Source: Martinezella tropici
GTDB taxonomy: Bacteria; Pseudomonadota; Alphaproteobacteria; Rhizobiales; Rhizobiaceae
DNA length: 64,000 nt
NCBI RefSeq assembly: GCF_003287875.1
Contig: NZ_QMKK01000054.1
Span: forward strand, 372,001-436,000
Direction of reading: 5' to 3'
Shown here: piece by piece, positions 8,079-16,931 of the stretch
Layout: each line of letters opens with the position of its first letter
Position numbering within the stretch: position 1 is the first letter of the stretch
The notes under the pieces: generated by a model
What the model was told of the DNA's origin: nothing
What the model saw: only the letters and a program-made list of their open reading frames with translations
The model's database searches: none
Made by a program: the position numbers and the translations under genes

Positions 8079-9311
8079 ATGTCGATGGCAAGCCCGGTGT
8101 TTGATCCGCTCTCGCAAGCGTTTACAGACGACCCTTACGCCGCCTATCGCGAGCTGCGCGCCAGCCCGGGCCCGGTCTATTACGAGCATTTCGACATATG
8201 GCTGTTGTCGCGCTATCAGGACGTCGCCGCTGCCGCCGGCGACAAGACGCTCGTGCGCTCGCTCGAGTTCTTTCTCTCCCCGGAGGAAATACAGGAACAG
8301 AAGGTTAGGCAGAACTGGCACGACATGCCGAACCATTCGCGCTTCGTACAATTCAGCCTTTTGGATTCCGATGGCGAGACACATGACCGATTGCGCCGCA
8401 AGGTATTTCGTGAATTCACGCCGGCCCTCGTCGCCCGCCAGCGCGGGATGATACAGGATTTCGTCGACCGGCTGCTCGATCGCCTTCTGCAAACCGGCAC
8501 GATCGACTTTGTCGAGGATCTCGCCTCGCAGGTCCCGGGGCATATCATCGGTTCGGTTCTCGGCGTGCCGGAGGAATATGCCGGGCAGCTGCGCAAGTGG
8601 TCGGAAGAGGTGGTGCAATATTTCGACGTCGATCGCAGCGCGGAGCGCAAGGCGATCGCCGAACGAGCGACGACGGAGTTCTACGAACTGCTCAAGGAGC
8701 TCATCGCCGACCGCACGCGCAACCCGCGCGACGATCTTCTCTGTCGGCTGACAGAGGCGCATGTCGCCGGTGAACTGACCGAAGACGAGCTCGTCTCCAC
8801 CTGCATGCTGATCCTGATGGCCGGCCACGGCTCGACGATCGACGTGCTTGGCAGCGGCATGCATGCGCTGCTGCAATATCCGGACGCTTTGACCAAGCTT
8901 CGGGAAACGCCTGATATCATATCGACCGCCATCCAGGAGATGTTCCGTTTCGAGTCGCCGCTACCGTTCTTTCATCGCTACCTGACGGAAGAAAAGACGA
9001 TTGCCGGCGAGCGGCTGCCGAAGGGCACGAAGGTCGGCCTGCTCTATGGCGCGGCCAATCGCGACCCCGAGCAGTTCGAGGCGCCCGATCGGTTCAATGT
9101 CGAGCGTACTCCCAATCGCCATCTGGCATTCGGCGGCGGCGCGCATTTCTGTCTTGGCAATCACCTTGCACGGCTGGATATGGAGATCATCTTCTCGACG
9201 CTCCTGCAGCGGACACGTTCCATCGAACTGCTGGATGAACATCCCGCCTATAAGCGCGGGCTGTCGGTGCGCGGCCCGAAACGCCTGGACATCAGGCTTG
9301 TTGCCGCATGA
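8079..9311 (+). CDS. Cytochrome P450 (bacterial class I type)
   Basis: A soluble heme monooxygenase of about 410 residues. Recognisable are the HDRLRR helix-C segment, the ExxR motif EMFR (about 287-290) and the heme loop AFGGGAHFCLGNH with the Cys ligand near 358. The I-helix motif is AGHGST rather than the usual AGHETT/AGxDTT, so the acid normally paired with the Thr is missing. The ATG at 8079 has a GGACGAGG site eight bases upstream and is preferred over one at 8061. A ferredoxin gene follows with a 29-bp gap and probably donates its electrons; no ferredoxin reductase is in the window. The substrate is unknown. Confidence 0.93.
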   Translation: MSMASPVFDPLSQAFTDDPYAAYRELRASPGPVYYEHFDIWLLSRYQDVAAAAGDKTLVRSLEFFLSPEEIQEQKVRQNWHDMPNHSRFVQFSLLDSDGETHDRLRRKVFREFTPALVARQRGMIQDFVDRLLDRLLQTGTIDFVEDLASQVPGHIIGSVLGVPEEYAGQLRKWSEEVVQYFDVDRSAERKAIAERATTEFYELLKELIADRTRNPRDDLLCRLTEAHVAGELTEDELVSTCMLILMAGHGSTIDVLGSGMHALLQYPDALTKLRETPDIISTAIQEMFRFESPLPFFHRYLTEEKTIAGERLPKGTKVGLLYGAANRDPEQFEAPDRFNVERTPNRHLAFGGGAHFCLGNHLARLDMEIIFSTLLQRTRSIELLDEHPAYKRGLSVRGPKRLDIRLVAA

Positions 9312-9340
9312 TCGGTTTTGCCGAAAGCATGGAGAATACA

Positions 9341-9661
9341 ATGTGTGAAATCGTGTTCATCGATTCCGCCGGTCGCGAGACCCATGTGGTAGCCCAGGAT
9401 GGCGAGACGGTGATGGCCGCTGCCGTCAGGAGCGGTATCGATGGCATCGTGGCGCAATGCGGCGGCGCACTGGCCTGCGGCACCTGTCATTGCTATGTCG
9501 AGCAGCCTTATCTCGATCTCCTGCCCCCGCCTTCCGAAGAAGAGGCGGCGATGATCGAGTTCGTCATGGAGCCGGCGCCGAACAGCCGCCTGAGCTGTCA
9601 GATCGTGGCACGCAGCGTCGTCGACGGCATGCGCGTCATTGTGCCGGATAACCAGCACTAG
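9341..9661 (+). CDS. [2Fe-2S] ferredoxin, adrenodoxin type
   Basis: A small electron carrier of 106 residues with the plant/vertebrate-type fold. The cluster ligands are visible as QCGGALACGTCHC (spacing CX5CX2C) near residues 38-50 and a distal Cys in RLSCQIV. The ATG at 9341 has GGAG six bases upstream and gives the normal MCEIVFI start. An upstream in-frame ATG at 9308 overlaps the P450 stop as ATGA and could extend the protein by 11 residues. The P450-ferredoxin pair is the standard class I arrangement. Confidence 0.93.
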   Translation: MCEIVFIDSAGRETHVVAQDGETVMAAAVRSGIDGIVAQCGGALACGTCHCYVEQPYLDLLPPPSEEEAAMIEFVMEPAPNSRLSCQIVARSVVDGMRVIVPDNQH

Positions 9662-9723
9662 GGACTAGCCTTCAGACGAGATGTCCGACGCAGCGACCTC
9701 GCCCGAACTTTCACGATTCCGGC

Positions 9724-10788
9724 CTAGACCGACTGTTCCGATGCCAGGAGATCGGCATAGTGAGCACGGGCGACATCCGGGTGTGACCGCAACCGGCTCT
9801 TCAGCTGGTTTTGGCCGACCTCGCGGAAGATCGGGTTGAGCGGATCGACCGAGATGCCGCGTTCGGCGCGCTTCAATTCGTCAGGCAATTCGATGACGGG
9901 GATCGCGGCATCCGGCCGGGAGCCCAGGAAGAAAGCGACGGAGAAGCGTTCGACGCCCGCAGGCGGCGCGATGACATCATGCACGTCGGCGCGTACGAAA
10001 CCATTGGTCGCCAATTCTAGCAACTCGCCGGTATTGATGACGAAGGTGCCGGGCACCGGCGGCGCATCGATCCATTGTCCGTCTTCCGTGCGCACACGCA
10101 GGCCGGGTGTCGTATCCTGCAGCAGCACGGTGACGAAGCCGCCGTCCTTATGGGCGCCGACGCCCTGATCCGTTTCGGCGACATCGCGGCCGGGATAGCG
10201 GATGATCTTCAGAAGCTGCGAGGGCTGCGGCTCATAGATGTCGGCAAAGACGTTTTCCGGCTGATCGAGAGCTGCAGCGATCGCCTTCAGCACATCGATG
10301 CCGATGCGCGTCACTTCTGCCTGATAGGCAAGCAGGAGTGGTTTGAGCTCCGGCAGTGCCTCGGGCCATTGGTTTGGTCCCTGCAGTCGCCGCCAGGCCG
10401 GGGTATTCGGGCCGATCTCGAAGGGTGTGCTTTCGGTGTTGATGTCGAGCTGTTCGCGCCAGTCCTGTTCGCCGCGGGTGCGCTCCTGTCCGGCCCGATT
10501 GTAGCCTCGGAAATGCGGCGATTTCACCATCTCGATCTTGAGCTTCTCTTCGAGCGGCAGCGCGAAGAAGCGCTTCGCGGTGGCAACGACGTTTTCGATC
10601 AGTTCCGGATCGACGCCATGGCCCGTCAGATAGAAGAAGCCGTGATCATGGAGCACCGTGCGAAGCTCCGCGACGAATGCCTGGCGTTCCGATGGCGATG
10701 CGTAGAAGCGCTGGAGATCGAGCGTCGGCAATGATGTTTCGACGGCTGATTGCGCGGTGTTAGGGGTCAACGATTGCTCCTCTTTCAA
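9724..10788 (-). CDS. 2-oxoglutarate/Fe(II) dioxygenase, isopenicillin-N-synthase family
   Basis: A 354-residue non-heme iron oxygenase. The N-terminal DIOX_N domain includes HDHGFFYLTGHGVD and KRFFALPLEEKLKIE. The catalytic domain holds the iron ligands H213 and D215 (GAHKDGG) and H270 (DVHDV). R281 and S283 (RFSVAFF) are the 2-oxoglutarate-binding pair. It converges on the P450-ferredoxin operon, so the two oxidative systems are neighbours but not one transcript. Family members hydroxylate or ring-close diverse small molecules; the substrate is not predictable here. Confidence 0.9.
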   Translation of the reverse strand: MKEEQSLTPNTAQSAVETSLPTLDLQRFYASPSERQAFVAELRTVLHDHGFFYLTGHGVDPELIENVVATAKRFFALPLEEKLKIEMVKSPHFRGYNRAGQERTRGEQDWREQLDINTESTPFEIGPNTPAWRRLQGPNQWPEALPELKPLLLAYQAEVTRIGIDVLKAIAAALDQPENVFADIYEPQPSQLLKIIRYPGRDVAETDQGVGAHKDGGFVTVLLQDTTPGLRVRTEDGQWIDAPPVPGTFVINTGELLELATNGFVRADVHDVIAPPAGVERFSVAFFLGSRPDAAIPVIELPDELKRAERGISVDPLNPIFREVGQNQLKSRLRSHPDVARAHYADLLASEQSV

Positions 10789-11131
10789 GGTGAACTTGTT
10801 GCTGTCGTTTCAGATGGCAACGTGTCATCCAGGCCGAAGCTAGAATTCATCGGGAGCGAAGGCAAAGAAGATAATCCTAGAGATCGCAGATCCGTTGGAA
10901 TGGTTTTTGCAGCCACTGCGGCGCCCGGCTGAGGACTTATGTCGGGAGAATCCCTTTTAAAAGGCTGGCGGCGGCCCAGTTACGAATACTATCGAGCTAG
11001 AAGAAAGGATTGCTGTTGCGACAGTAGGAGGAGGCAATCCCGGATTTTGTCGGCAAGCCAACGTTTGCCGCCCCGCAGACAATGAGCTCAACTGCGGGCC
11101 AATCAGTCTAGCCCTAAGGTCATAGCCTCAA
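10789..11131. other. Intergenic region without a supported gene
   Basis: About 340 bases between the dioxygenase start and the hairpin behind the DUF1236 gene. Short frames exist on both strands, but none has a convincing start, composition or family resemblance. The right part probably holds the dioxygenase promoter. Confidence 0.5.
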
Positions 11132-11165
11132 GATGCCAGTATCGCGACTTCGCGATACCGGCATC
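11132..11165 (-). terminator. Long hairpin behind the DUF1236 gene
   Basis: The 16-base arms 11132-11147 and 11150-11165 pair with a single mismatch and a two-base loop. The hairpin lies 10 bp past the stop of the leftward DUF1236 gene. No clear T-run follows, so it may end transcription weakly or protect the mRNA 3' end. Confidence 0.65.
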
Positions 11166-11174
11166 GAGTGGCGG

Positions 11175-12005
11175 CTAAGCATCGATGATGTAGACGATCT
11201 CGAAGGTGGAGGGATCTACGATCACAATTCGGCCGTCAGCCAGAACGAAGAAGCGGTAAGTCTTGTACTGAGGTACGATTTCGACGATTCGCGGCGGTAG
11301 CGGCTGCAGCTTGATCTTCCGGGGGATTCTCGTGCCGACCGATACCGTGAAATCGGTCTCGCGGACGGGCGTAACGTGAACTTCCTTGATGACCTGGCGG
11401 ATCTGCGTCTGTTGTTCGACAGATACCTGCACTTGCGTGTTCGTCTGAGATTTGCCTGTCGTCGTAGTTTCGCTTCCGGTTGTACCCTGCTGGCTGTTGC
11501 TAGCCGGATTATCGGGAGATTTCATATTATTTCCCGAATTCCCTGCAGTTCCGCTTTTTGTATTGGCGCCATTCTGGCTCTCGCCGGACTGATTTGCATC
11601 GTTGGATTGGGGAGCGGTAGTGTTGTTCGTCGATCCGCTCTTAGTATCCTTTCCGCTTTTGGTGCCATTGTCTTGCTGCTTAGGAGTTCCAGATTGATCG
11701 GTTGATCCATTGTTCGTCGAGGTACCTTTTTGGGTGCCGTTCGACATCGAACCCTGATTATCCGGCGCGGACTGACCGGAGGGTTGATCGGCGGAACTGC
11801 CGGTTCCCGACTTTGAACCTGTTGTGGAGCCACCGGTAGTGGTTCCCGAGTTTGGCTGGGATTCCGTGGCGGGCTGTTTGCTGTCGTGCGTTTTCCCACT
11901 TTTGGGGACGATCGGGTTATCCTGTGCGTTTGCGGGCATGGTGCCTGCAAACGAAACGCTCATGGATAGAGCCGCTATCAGAGCGGCAAGTGCCTTGGTC
12001 TTCAT
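11175..12005 (-). CDS. Secreted low-complexity DUF1236 protein
   Basis: A 276-residue exported protein. Residues 1-28 form a Sec signal peptide ending in ANAQ. Residues about 30-185 are a disordered Ser/Thr/Gly/Asn/Gln-rich linker full of GTTTGGS-like and TKSG-like runs with almost no hydrophobic residues. The last 80 residues are a DUF1236 domain: a QQTQIRQVI segment, then SVGTRIPRKIKLQPLPPRIV and a strand-rich tail ending in FEIVYIIDA. DUF1236 is typical of rhizobial envelope proteins and its role is unknown. The linker is less GC-rich than the surrounding genes, consistent with its amino-acid bias. Confidence 0.85.
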   Translation of the reverse strand: MKTKALAALIAALSMSVSFAGTMPANAQDNPIVPKSGKTHDSKQPATESQPNSGTTTGGSTTGSKSGTGSSADQPSGQSAPDNQGSMSNGTQKGTSTNNGSTDQSGTPKQQDNGTKSGKDTKSGSTNNTTAPQSNDANQSGESQNGANTKSGTAGNSGNNMKSPDNPASNSQQGTTGSETTTTGKSQTNTQVQVSVEQQTQIRQVIKEVHVTPVRETDFTVSVGTRIPRKIKLQPLPPRIVEIVPQYKTYRFFVLADGRIVIVDPSTFEIVYIIDA

Positions 12006-12277
12006 GATTTCCTCATTTCCTGCTGGTGATCGATGGCGACGCCTTTCCGCCGCTATGGAACGAACACAGCTGCAGCTGCCGTGTTCCAGAGCTGCGGCTT
12101 CAGTCGGAATAGGGCGCGACTAAAGTCCAAACAGGAGTTCCTTGGCGCAATAGCGATTATTGATGGAGTGGGCGCGCTTGTTTGCTTTCCGCTAAGACGT
12201 TATGGCGGCGGCGCAAAGGGAAACGATCGAGGCTGCTTCTGCGAGAACTGCTTACACGGACGCCTCGATAGCTGAGC

Positions 12278-12793
12278 TTAGGTCAAATCTTCCGCCAGCG
12301 TATTCAACTCATCGACGTTATGGATCAGCGTGAGCCTTTTGCCGGCATCAAAGGCCTCAGTGCACAGGCGGCGGATGTCAGGCATCCAGTCCTGCTCGAT
12401 TTCCCATATGGTTCGGAACAGATCCCGTGTTGGCGGCATCGCCGAAAGCCCGCCAGGTGCATGCTCGAGCTTGCCTGATTGCCAGGCGATCTGCCTCTCC
12501 GCAGCGAGCCAGAAATGCATCCAGAGTGGCATGTCGACGAGAATGATCTCGGTTGCGCGATCTATTCGCGCTTGGGTTGAGTTCCGGTGCCCCAGTCCAT
12601 CGATAACCCAGCTCTCGCCGGCTATGATCCGCTCATGCTTTGCTGTATAAATTTCAAGTGGCGCCGGGACCCAGCCTTCTCGCCAAAGGAACGTGTCGAT
12701 CTCGAAATGGGGAATTGCGTGTTTCTCGCCCAATCTACGGGCGAGGGTGGATTTTCCACCGCCAGCATTTCCGAGAATGGCGACGCGCAGCAT
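12278..12793 (-). CDS. P-loop NTPase, adenylate-kinase/FlaR-like
   Basis: A 171-residue cytoplasmic nucleoside-kinase-like protein. The Walker A motif is GNAGGGKST near residues 8-16, followed by a lid-like WREGWVPAP segment and WVIDGLGHRNSTQARID. ILVDMP resembles the second nucleotide-contact strand. Length and order fit the small P-loop family often labelled DNA topology modulation protein FlaR or AAA ATPase. The reaction is unknown. It is probably monocistronic. Confidence 0.8.
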   Translation of the reverse strand: MLRVAILGNAGGGKSTLARRLGEKHAIPHFEIDTFLWREGWVPAPLEIYTAKHERIIAGESWVIDGLGHRNSTQARIDRATEIILVDMPLWMHFWLAAERQIAWQSGKLEHAPGGLSAMPPTRDLFRTIWEIEQDWMPDIRRLCTEAFDAGKRLTLIHNVDELNTLAEDLT

Positions 12794-12897
12794 TCGAATA
12801 GACCTGAAGATTTGAACCTATCGGAAGCCTGACAGAGATGTCTGCATGTTTATGCTGCCATTCCGCCGCCGTTGCAATCTTTGCCTATTGCTACCGG

Positions 12898-13401
12898 TCA
12901 AACAGCGTCCCGGCGCACGAAATGTCGGATGCCGGTCGGAGTAGTTTCGATCAGATCGCGCAAGGTCGGTGGCACCAGCTCGAATTGATCGAGACCGGCT
13001 CGTGTGGATGGTGCCCAGCGAAATTCAAGCTCGGCACTGCCGTCTTTCACCCGGTGCACGACGTCCGTTTCATGAAACGGAAGCGGTTGCGAGAGCTCTG
13101 CCTCGTAGTAAAAGCCGACTTCGTGAACGCGCCGGCCTGACAATTCGAAGAAGTTCTCGATGATGAAGCGCAAGGGGCCGACGGTGGCCGTACAGCCGAT
13201 TTCCTCTTCGATTTCGCGGGCAAGCGTCTCGGCGCCCGCCTCGTGAAATTCCACCCGGCCGCCGGGTAAGGACCAGAACTTATCTGCGAGTGCGCGGTGA
13301 ATGAGGATATGATCGTTCGAGCGGATCAAGGCGCCTGCGCGCAGTTGGAAGCGGGATTCCCCCGAATCCATGACGATCATGGTTCGCTGGGTTTCTGTCA
13401 T
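12898..13401 (-). CDS. NUDIX hydrolase
   Basis: A 167-residue hydrolase that cleaves a nucleoside diphosphate linked to another group. The Nudix box GGRVEFHEAGAETLAREIEEEIG lies near residues 49-71 and keeps the REIEEE metal-binding core. The ATG at 13401 has GGAGG seven bases upstream and is preferred over one 18 codons earlier. An acidic ELEFRW segment follows the box. The substrate cannot be told from sequence. It is transcribed away from the VOC-family gene at 13533. Confidence 0.9.
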   Translation of the reverse strand: MTETQRTMIVMDSGESRFQLRAGALIRSNDHILIHRALADKFWSLPGGRVEFHEAGAETLAREIEEEIGCTATVGPLRFIIENFFELSGRRVHEVGFYYEAELSQPLPFHETDVVHRVKDGSAELEFRWAPSTRAGLDQFELVPPTLRDLIETTPTGIRHFVRRDAV

Positions 13402-13532
13402 GGATCGGCCTCCGGTTCCGGGTGGGATGGGATCAGTGGTCAGAATTATCGACATTTGCTCCGAAGTGTATTGAAATCGTTTGAAGATTGTTTCCTTCTC
13501 TATCGATCCTGTTCATCAAATCGGCCTGGACG

Positions 13533-13928
13533 ATGCGTTTCGTAAATCCAATTCCTTTCGTCGGCGATATTGCTCGCTCGAAGACGTTCTACAGCGATCT
13601 GCTGGGCCTCAAGATCCTGAACGATTTCGGGAGTTTCGTGCTCTTTGAAAGCGGCTTTGCCATTCATGACGGAAAAGCGCTGGAGCAAACGGTCTGGAAG
13701 AAAGTCACGGAAACATCGGAGCCATATGGGCGCCGAAACATGCTTCTCTATTTCGAACACGACGATGTGGATGCGGCCTTTACCAAAATAGCCCTGCATG
13801 TCGATCTCATCCATCCGGTCGAGCAGCAGGAATGGGGACAGCGGGTATTCCGCTTTTATGATCCCGATGGTCATGCGGTGGAGATCGGTGAGCCGCAATC
13901 GGTCGAACAGGTCCCCGCGGCAGGCTGA
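13533..13928 (+). CDS. VOC/glyoxalase-bleomycin-resistance family protein
   Basis: A 131-residue protein with the paired beta-alpha-beta-beta-beta folds of the vicinal oxygen chelate superfamily. It starts FVNPIPFVGDIARSKTFYSDLLGLKI, the typical first module, and ends with VFRFYDPDGHAVEIGEP, the second-module strand with the metal-binding Glu. Members include lyases, dioxygenases and drug-binding proteins, and no specific one is recognisable. The ATG at 13533 is preferred to an upstream TTG because the family motif begins immediately after it. Confidence 0.87.
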   Translation: MRFVNPIPFVGDIARSKTFYSDLLGLKILNDFGSFVLFESGFAIHDGKALEQTVWKKVTETSEPYGRRNMLLYFEHDDVDAAFTKIALHVDLIHPVEQQEWGQRVFRFYDPDGHAVEIGEPQSVEQVPAAG

Positions 13929-13983
13929 TAAGATCCTCGCGTTCGGGTAGGCCTTGGGACATGCCGTGCAGCGGCATGCATTC

Positions 13984-14904
13984 TCACAGCACGTCGAATA
14001 TGGCTGACGCGACCGCTACCTCCGTTCCCGCCAGGCCAACCGAGCAAAAAAGTGTCGTATCGGAGGGCAGTGTTCGGCCTGGCACCTTGTTCGCAACGAT
14101 GTCGGCAAGGTCCCGCATGCGGGTTTCGTGCGCCGATCCCGCAAGGAAAAAGGGCGAGGCGTAGGTTCGTGTCTGTTCGATGGAGTCCGTGACGATCACA
14201 TGCGCGGCATCGGCTACGTCCAGTCCGAGCTCGTGTCCCCGCAATGTTTTCGGACCGACCGTATTGACGTGCGCTCCGGCCTTCAAATCCGCCGCGTGAA
14301 GCACAGGCACATTGCTGTCCGTTGCACAAAGTACGATATCGGCATCCGCCACGGTTTCGGCAATGCTGCCGGCGGGTTCTATCGCTATGTCCAATTCGCG
14401 TTGCATTTCCTCGGCGAAAGCCCTGCAGTTTTTCTCATCGCGGCTGAAGACGCGGACACTTTTTATGTTTCGAACGGCCGCAGCGGCAATCAATTGCATC
14501 CGGGCCTGAGCACTGCTGCCGATAACCCCAACGGTTTTGGCGTTTGGATCGCTGAGATGGCGTATGGCCACGCCCCCGATCGCTCCCGTTCTGATCTGGC
14601 CAAGCCGTTCGCCCAGGATGATCCCTTTAAGTTTTGCGTCATGCACGGACCAGACGGCAACGATCTGCGAATGTTCCGGTCCATTGAAGGTTTCATACAC
14701 GCGGAAGCCGGCGAGCGGCTTTTCCCCGAGTATACCCCCGACCGTAAACACCAGGTCGCCACTGCCGGGAAATGAGACGTGATGCCGAGGAGGGCAAACG
14801 ATATTGGCGGATGCTTTGGCGAGGAAGGCCGTTTCCAATGCGTCGAGAGCGATCGGCATGAGCGCGAAACTGTCCAAATCCTCATCTCTCAGTATTTTCA
14901 ACAT
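13984..14904 (-). CDS. Ornithine cyclodeaminase/mu-crystallin family protein
   Basis: A 306-residue NAD(P)-dependent enzyme of the OCD/alanine-dehydrogenase superfamily. The substrate domain comes first, with RTGAIGGVAIRHLSDP near residue 105. The Rossmann fold begins at TVGVIGSSAQARMQL and contains the VFSRDEKNC ribose-binding turn. ADIVLCATDSN and GAHVNTVGP are also family-typical. The ATG at 14904 has GGAGG six to seven bases upstream. Substrates in the family include ornithine, ketimines and amino-acid precursors, so the exact reaction is undetermined. Confidence 0.85.
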   Translation of the reverse strand: MLKILRDEDLDSFALMPIALDALETAFLAKASANIVCPPRHHVSFPGSGDLVFTVGGILGEKPLAGFRVYETFNGPEHSQIVAVWSVHDAKLKGIILGERLGQIRTGAIGGVAIRHLSDPNAKTVGVIGSSAQARMQLIAAAAVRNIKSVRVFSRDEKNCRAFAEEMQRELDIAIEPAGSIAETVADADIVLCATDSNVPVLHAADLKAGAHVNTVGPKTLRGHELGLDVADAAHVIVTDSIEQTRTYASPFFLAGSAHETRMRDLADIVANKVPGRTLPSDTTLFCSVGLAGTEVAVASAIFDVL

Positions 14905-15076
14905 CACGAACCTCCGGCGTGACGACATGCTGCAACCTCAACGCAAGTTGAGGTCAAGCTCTATTTTCAGCTCGGCGCTGGTCCGGGCACATGTTGGCTG
15001 GGCAGGTATCGGCCTGGATGAATCGGTCGGTATTTCGCTTTAAAATCGCCTCTCCCATCGTAAGTGAAGGATACCG

Positions 15077-15793
15077 TCAATACACCATGTCGAATGATTG
15101 GCCCGCAGCAATATCTGCCAGTAGCCGCGTTACGGCGGGTGGACCGCCATGGGTCGCGATCCACCGGCTCACCCGACAGGCAGCTTTCGCATACAGATTG
15201 ACCGACGCTGCGCTTTCAATCCACGCTCTCCTCGACGTCGGGAGCGTATCATCTGGTTCCACCAAGCAACGATCAGGCGACGATGCCGGCCTCAGGTAGC
15301 GGCCGTCATTCGAAACGAGTACCGCAATGCCCTCGTCGAACCATTGCGGCACATCACGTCGGAAGGTCTTGATCAGTCCGATCCGGGTATGAAGTTCGAT
15401 ATGTGACATCTCGTGTGATGCAATGGTGACGGTCGTTCCTTGGAGCGAGAGGAACAATGCGAAATCGAGAAGCGCCATACCCCGCGACCCTCCGCCGCCG
15501 ATCTTGCGGTAGCAATTGTCGTCGCCGCAGACGAAGATTCTGGGATCACTATCGATTGTCCCGTAGAACTGGCGGAGCTGGTCGCGAGCCATGGCAATCG
15601 TCTTGAGCACGGCTGCCTGCTGCTGAGAAGCCATCCCATCCTCGACATAGACCTGACCCCGAGCCCTCTTGAAGCCCATGCAGTTCGGGCACACCACAGC
15701 AGCTATCGCCGGATATGCGGCCAAGAGGCCGGCGGCTGTCGTCGCAATCAGAAGGACTGCGAGTGTGGCTGCTTTGATCGATATAGATACCAT
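15077..15793 (-). CDS. Secreted HExxH zinc-peptidase-like protein
   Basis: A 238-residue exported protein. GGAAGGAGC directly precedes the ATG at 15793. The first 32 residues form a signal peptide or membrane anchor ending at AYPAIAA. VVCPNC and FVCGDDNC may form disulphides or bind metal. SHEMSHIELH gives a gluzincin HExxH motif, and WFDEGIAV about 24 residues later supplies a third-ligand Glu, as in peptidase-MA-like proteins. No substrate is known. It is co-oriented with the upstream epoxide-hydrolase-like gene, with only 25 bp between them, so they are probably co-transcribed. Confidence 0.75.
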   Translation of the reverse strand: MVSISIKAATLAVLLIATTAAGLLAAYPAIAAVVCPNCMGFKRARGQVYVEDGMASQQQAAVLKTIAMARDQLRQFYGTIDSDPRIFVCGDDNCYRKIGGGGSRGMALLDFALFLSLQGTTVTIASHEMSHIELHTRIGLIKTFRRDVPQWFDEGIAVLVSNDGRYLRPASSPDRCLVEPDDTLPTSRRAWIESAASVNLYAKAACRVSRWIATHGGPPAVTRLLADIAAGQSFDMVY

Positions 15794-15818
15794 GCTCCTT
15801 CCGGTCCCGTTCCGTCGT

Positions 15819-16931
15819 CTAAAGACTTCGAAGGAAGTCAATCATGGCTGTATTCACCTCCGGCGCGCGTTCCTGCTGGGTCCAGTGGCCGCAGCCCGGT
15901 AGCATGACCGCCGGCCGGAGCTTGGGAACCATTGCCGATTGCTTGGCAATGATCGGCTGAAACACCTCGACAATGATGTCGCGGTCGCCCGCGATATAGA
16001 GCGCTGGAACGGTTATCGTTGCTCGGCCAAAGGCGGCCATGAGTTCCCAGCTGCGATCGATGTTGCGCCACCAGTTCAAAGCGCCGCGGAATCCGCTTCG
16101 CGAGAATGCCTCGACATAGAGATCGATGTCGGACTCCGCGAGCCAGGAAGGCAGCGAAACCGGATTGGTGAAGAGATCCCCACTCCGCGGCACCATCCCG
16201 GCGGTAAACCCTCCAGCGCCCGCCGGCGGCGGGCTATCGCCCGAGAGGGAGTAGAACATGGATCGGAACGTGTGGCGCAGATCGCGCCCGAGCGCCGCCT
16301 CCGCCTCGGGGGTCTGGAAGTAGAGCTGGTAAAACACCGCATCCTTGGTCTGCGGCATGAGCGTCGTCGGCGGTCCTGCGTCGCCGAAGCCCCGTGAGCG
16401 GAACGGCGGGCTGAGCGCGATGACTGCGCGGAAGCGATCGGGGCGCAAAAGCGCCGTTTGCCATGCTATCGCAGCGCCGATGTCGTGGCCGGCGATCACG
16501 GCTTGTTTGGCATCTAAGGCATCGACAAGCCCCAGCATGTCACCGATGTCATGGAGAATCGTATATTTCTCCATCGCTTCCGGACGATCGCTCCACCCAT
16601 AGCCGCGCAAGTCGGGCGCCACTGCATGGAACCCCGCCTCCGCCAGCGCGCCGAGCTGATGGCGCCAGGAATACCAGCATTCGGGAAAGCCGTGGCAGAG
16701 AATGACGAGTGGACCCTCACCCTGTTCGGCCACATGCAACCGGATACCGTTCGCTTTGACCATGCGATGCCTGATCTCGGGCATTGCCGAATCTACCCAG
16801 GATGTCGGTTCAGAGTCAGCTCCGCCGAGTTCAGCGGCGGCGGTTTTTAACGGCTCTCCGAAAGCGGCGCCTATGGTAAGCGCGCGCCCTGCCAAGAGGA
16901 CTTCACGTCGGGAAAATATCGCATCTCGCAT
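15819..16931 (-). CDS. Alpha/beta hydrolase, epoxide-hydrolase-like, Tat signal
   Basis: A 370-residue hydrolase. The N-terminus FSRREVLLAG resembles a twin-arginine signal, so it is probably exported folded. The core contains CHGFPECWYSWR (oxyanion HGxP), DLRGYGWSD, nucleophile Asp in GHDIGAAIAW, acid Asp in GDRDIIVEV and His in GCGHWTQQE. That Asp-Asp-His triad and order match soluble epoxide hydrolases; haloalkane dehalogenases are a less likely alternative. The ATG at 16931 is supported by GAGAG seven bases upstream. It lies just before the secreted HExxH protein. Confidence 0.87.
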   Translation of the reverse strand: MRDAIFSRREVLLAGRALTIGAAFGEPLKTAAAELGGADSEPTSWVDSAMPEIRHRMVKANGIRLHVAEQGEGPLVILCHGFPECWYSWRHQLGALAEAGFHAVAPDLRGYGWSDRPEAMEKYTILHDIGDMLGLVDALDAKQAVIAGHDIGAAIAWQTALLRPDRFRAVIALSPPFRSRGFGDAGPPTTLMPQTKDAVFYQLYFQTPEAEAALGRDLRHTFRSMFYSLSGDSPPPAGAGGFTAGMVPRSGDLFTNPVSLPSWLAESDIDLYVEAFSRSGFRGALNWWRNIDRSWELMAAFGRATITVPALYIAGDRDIIVEVFQPIIAKQSAMVPKLRPAVMLPGCGHWTQQERAPEVNTAMIDFLRSL

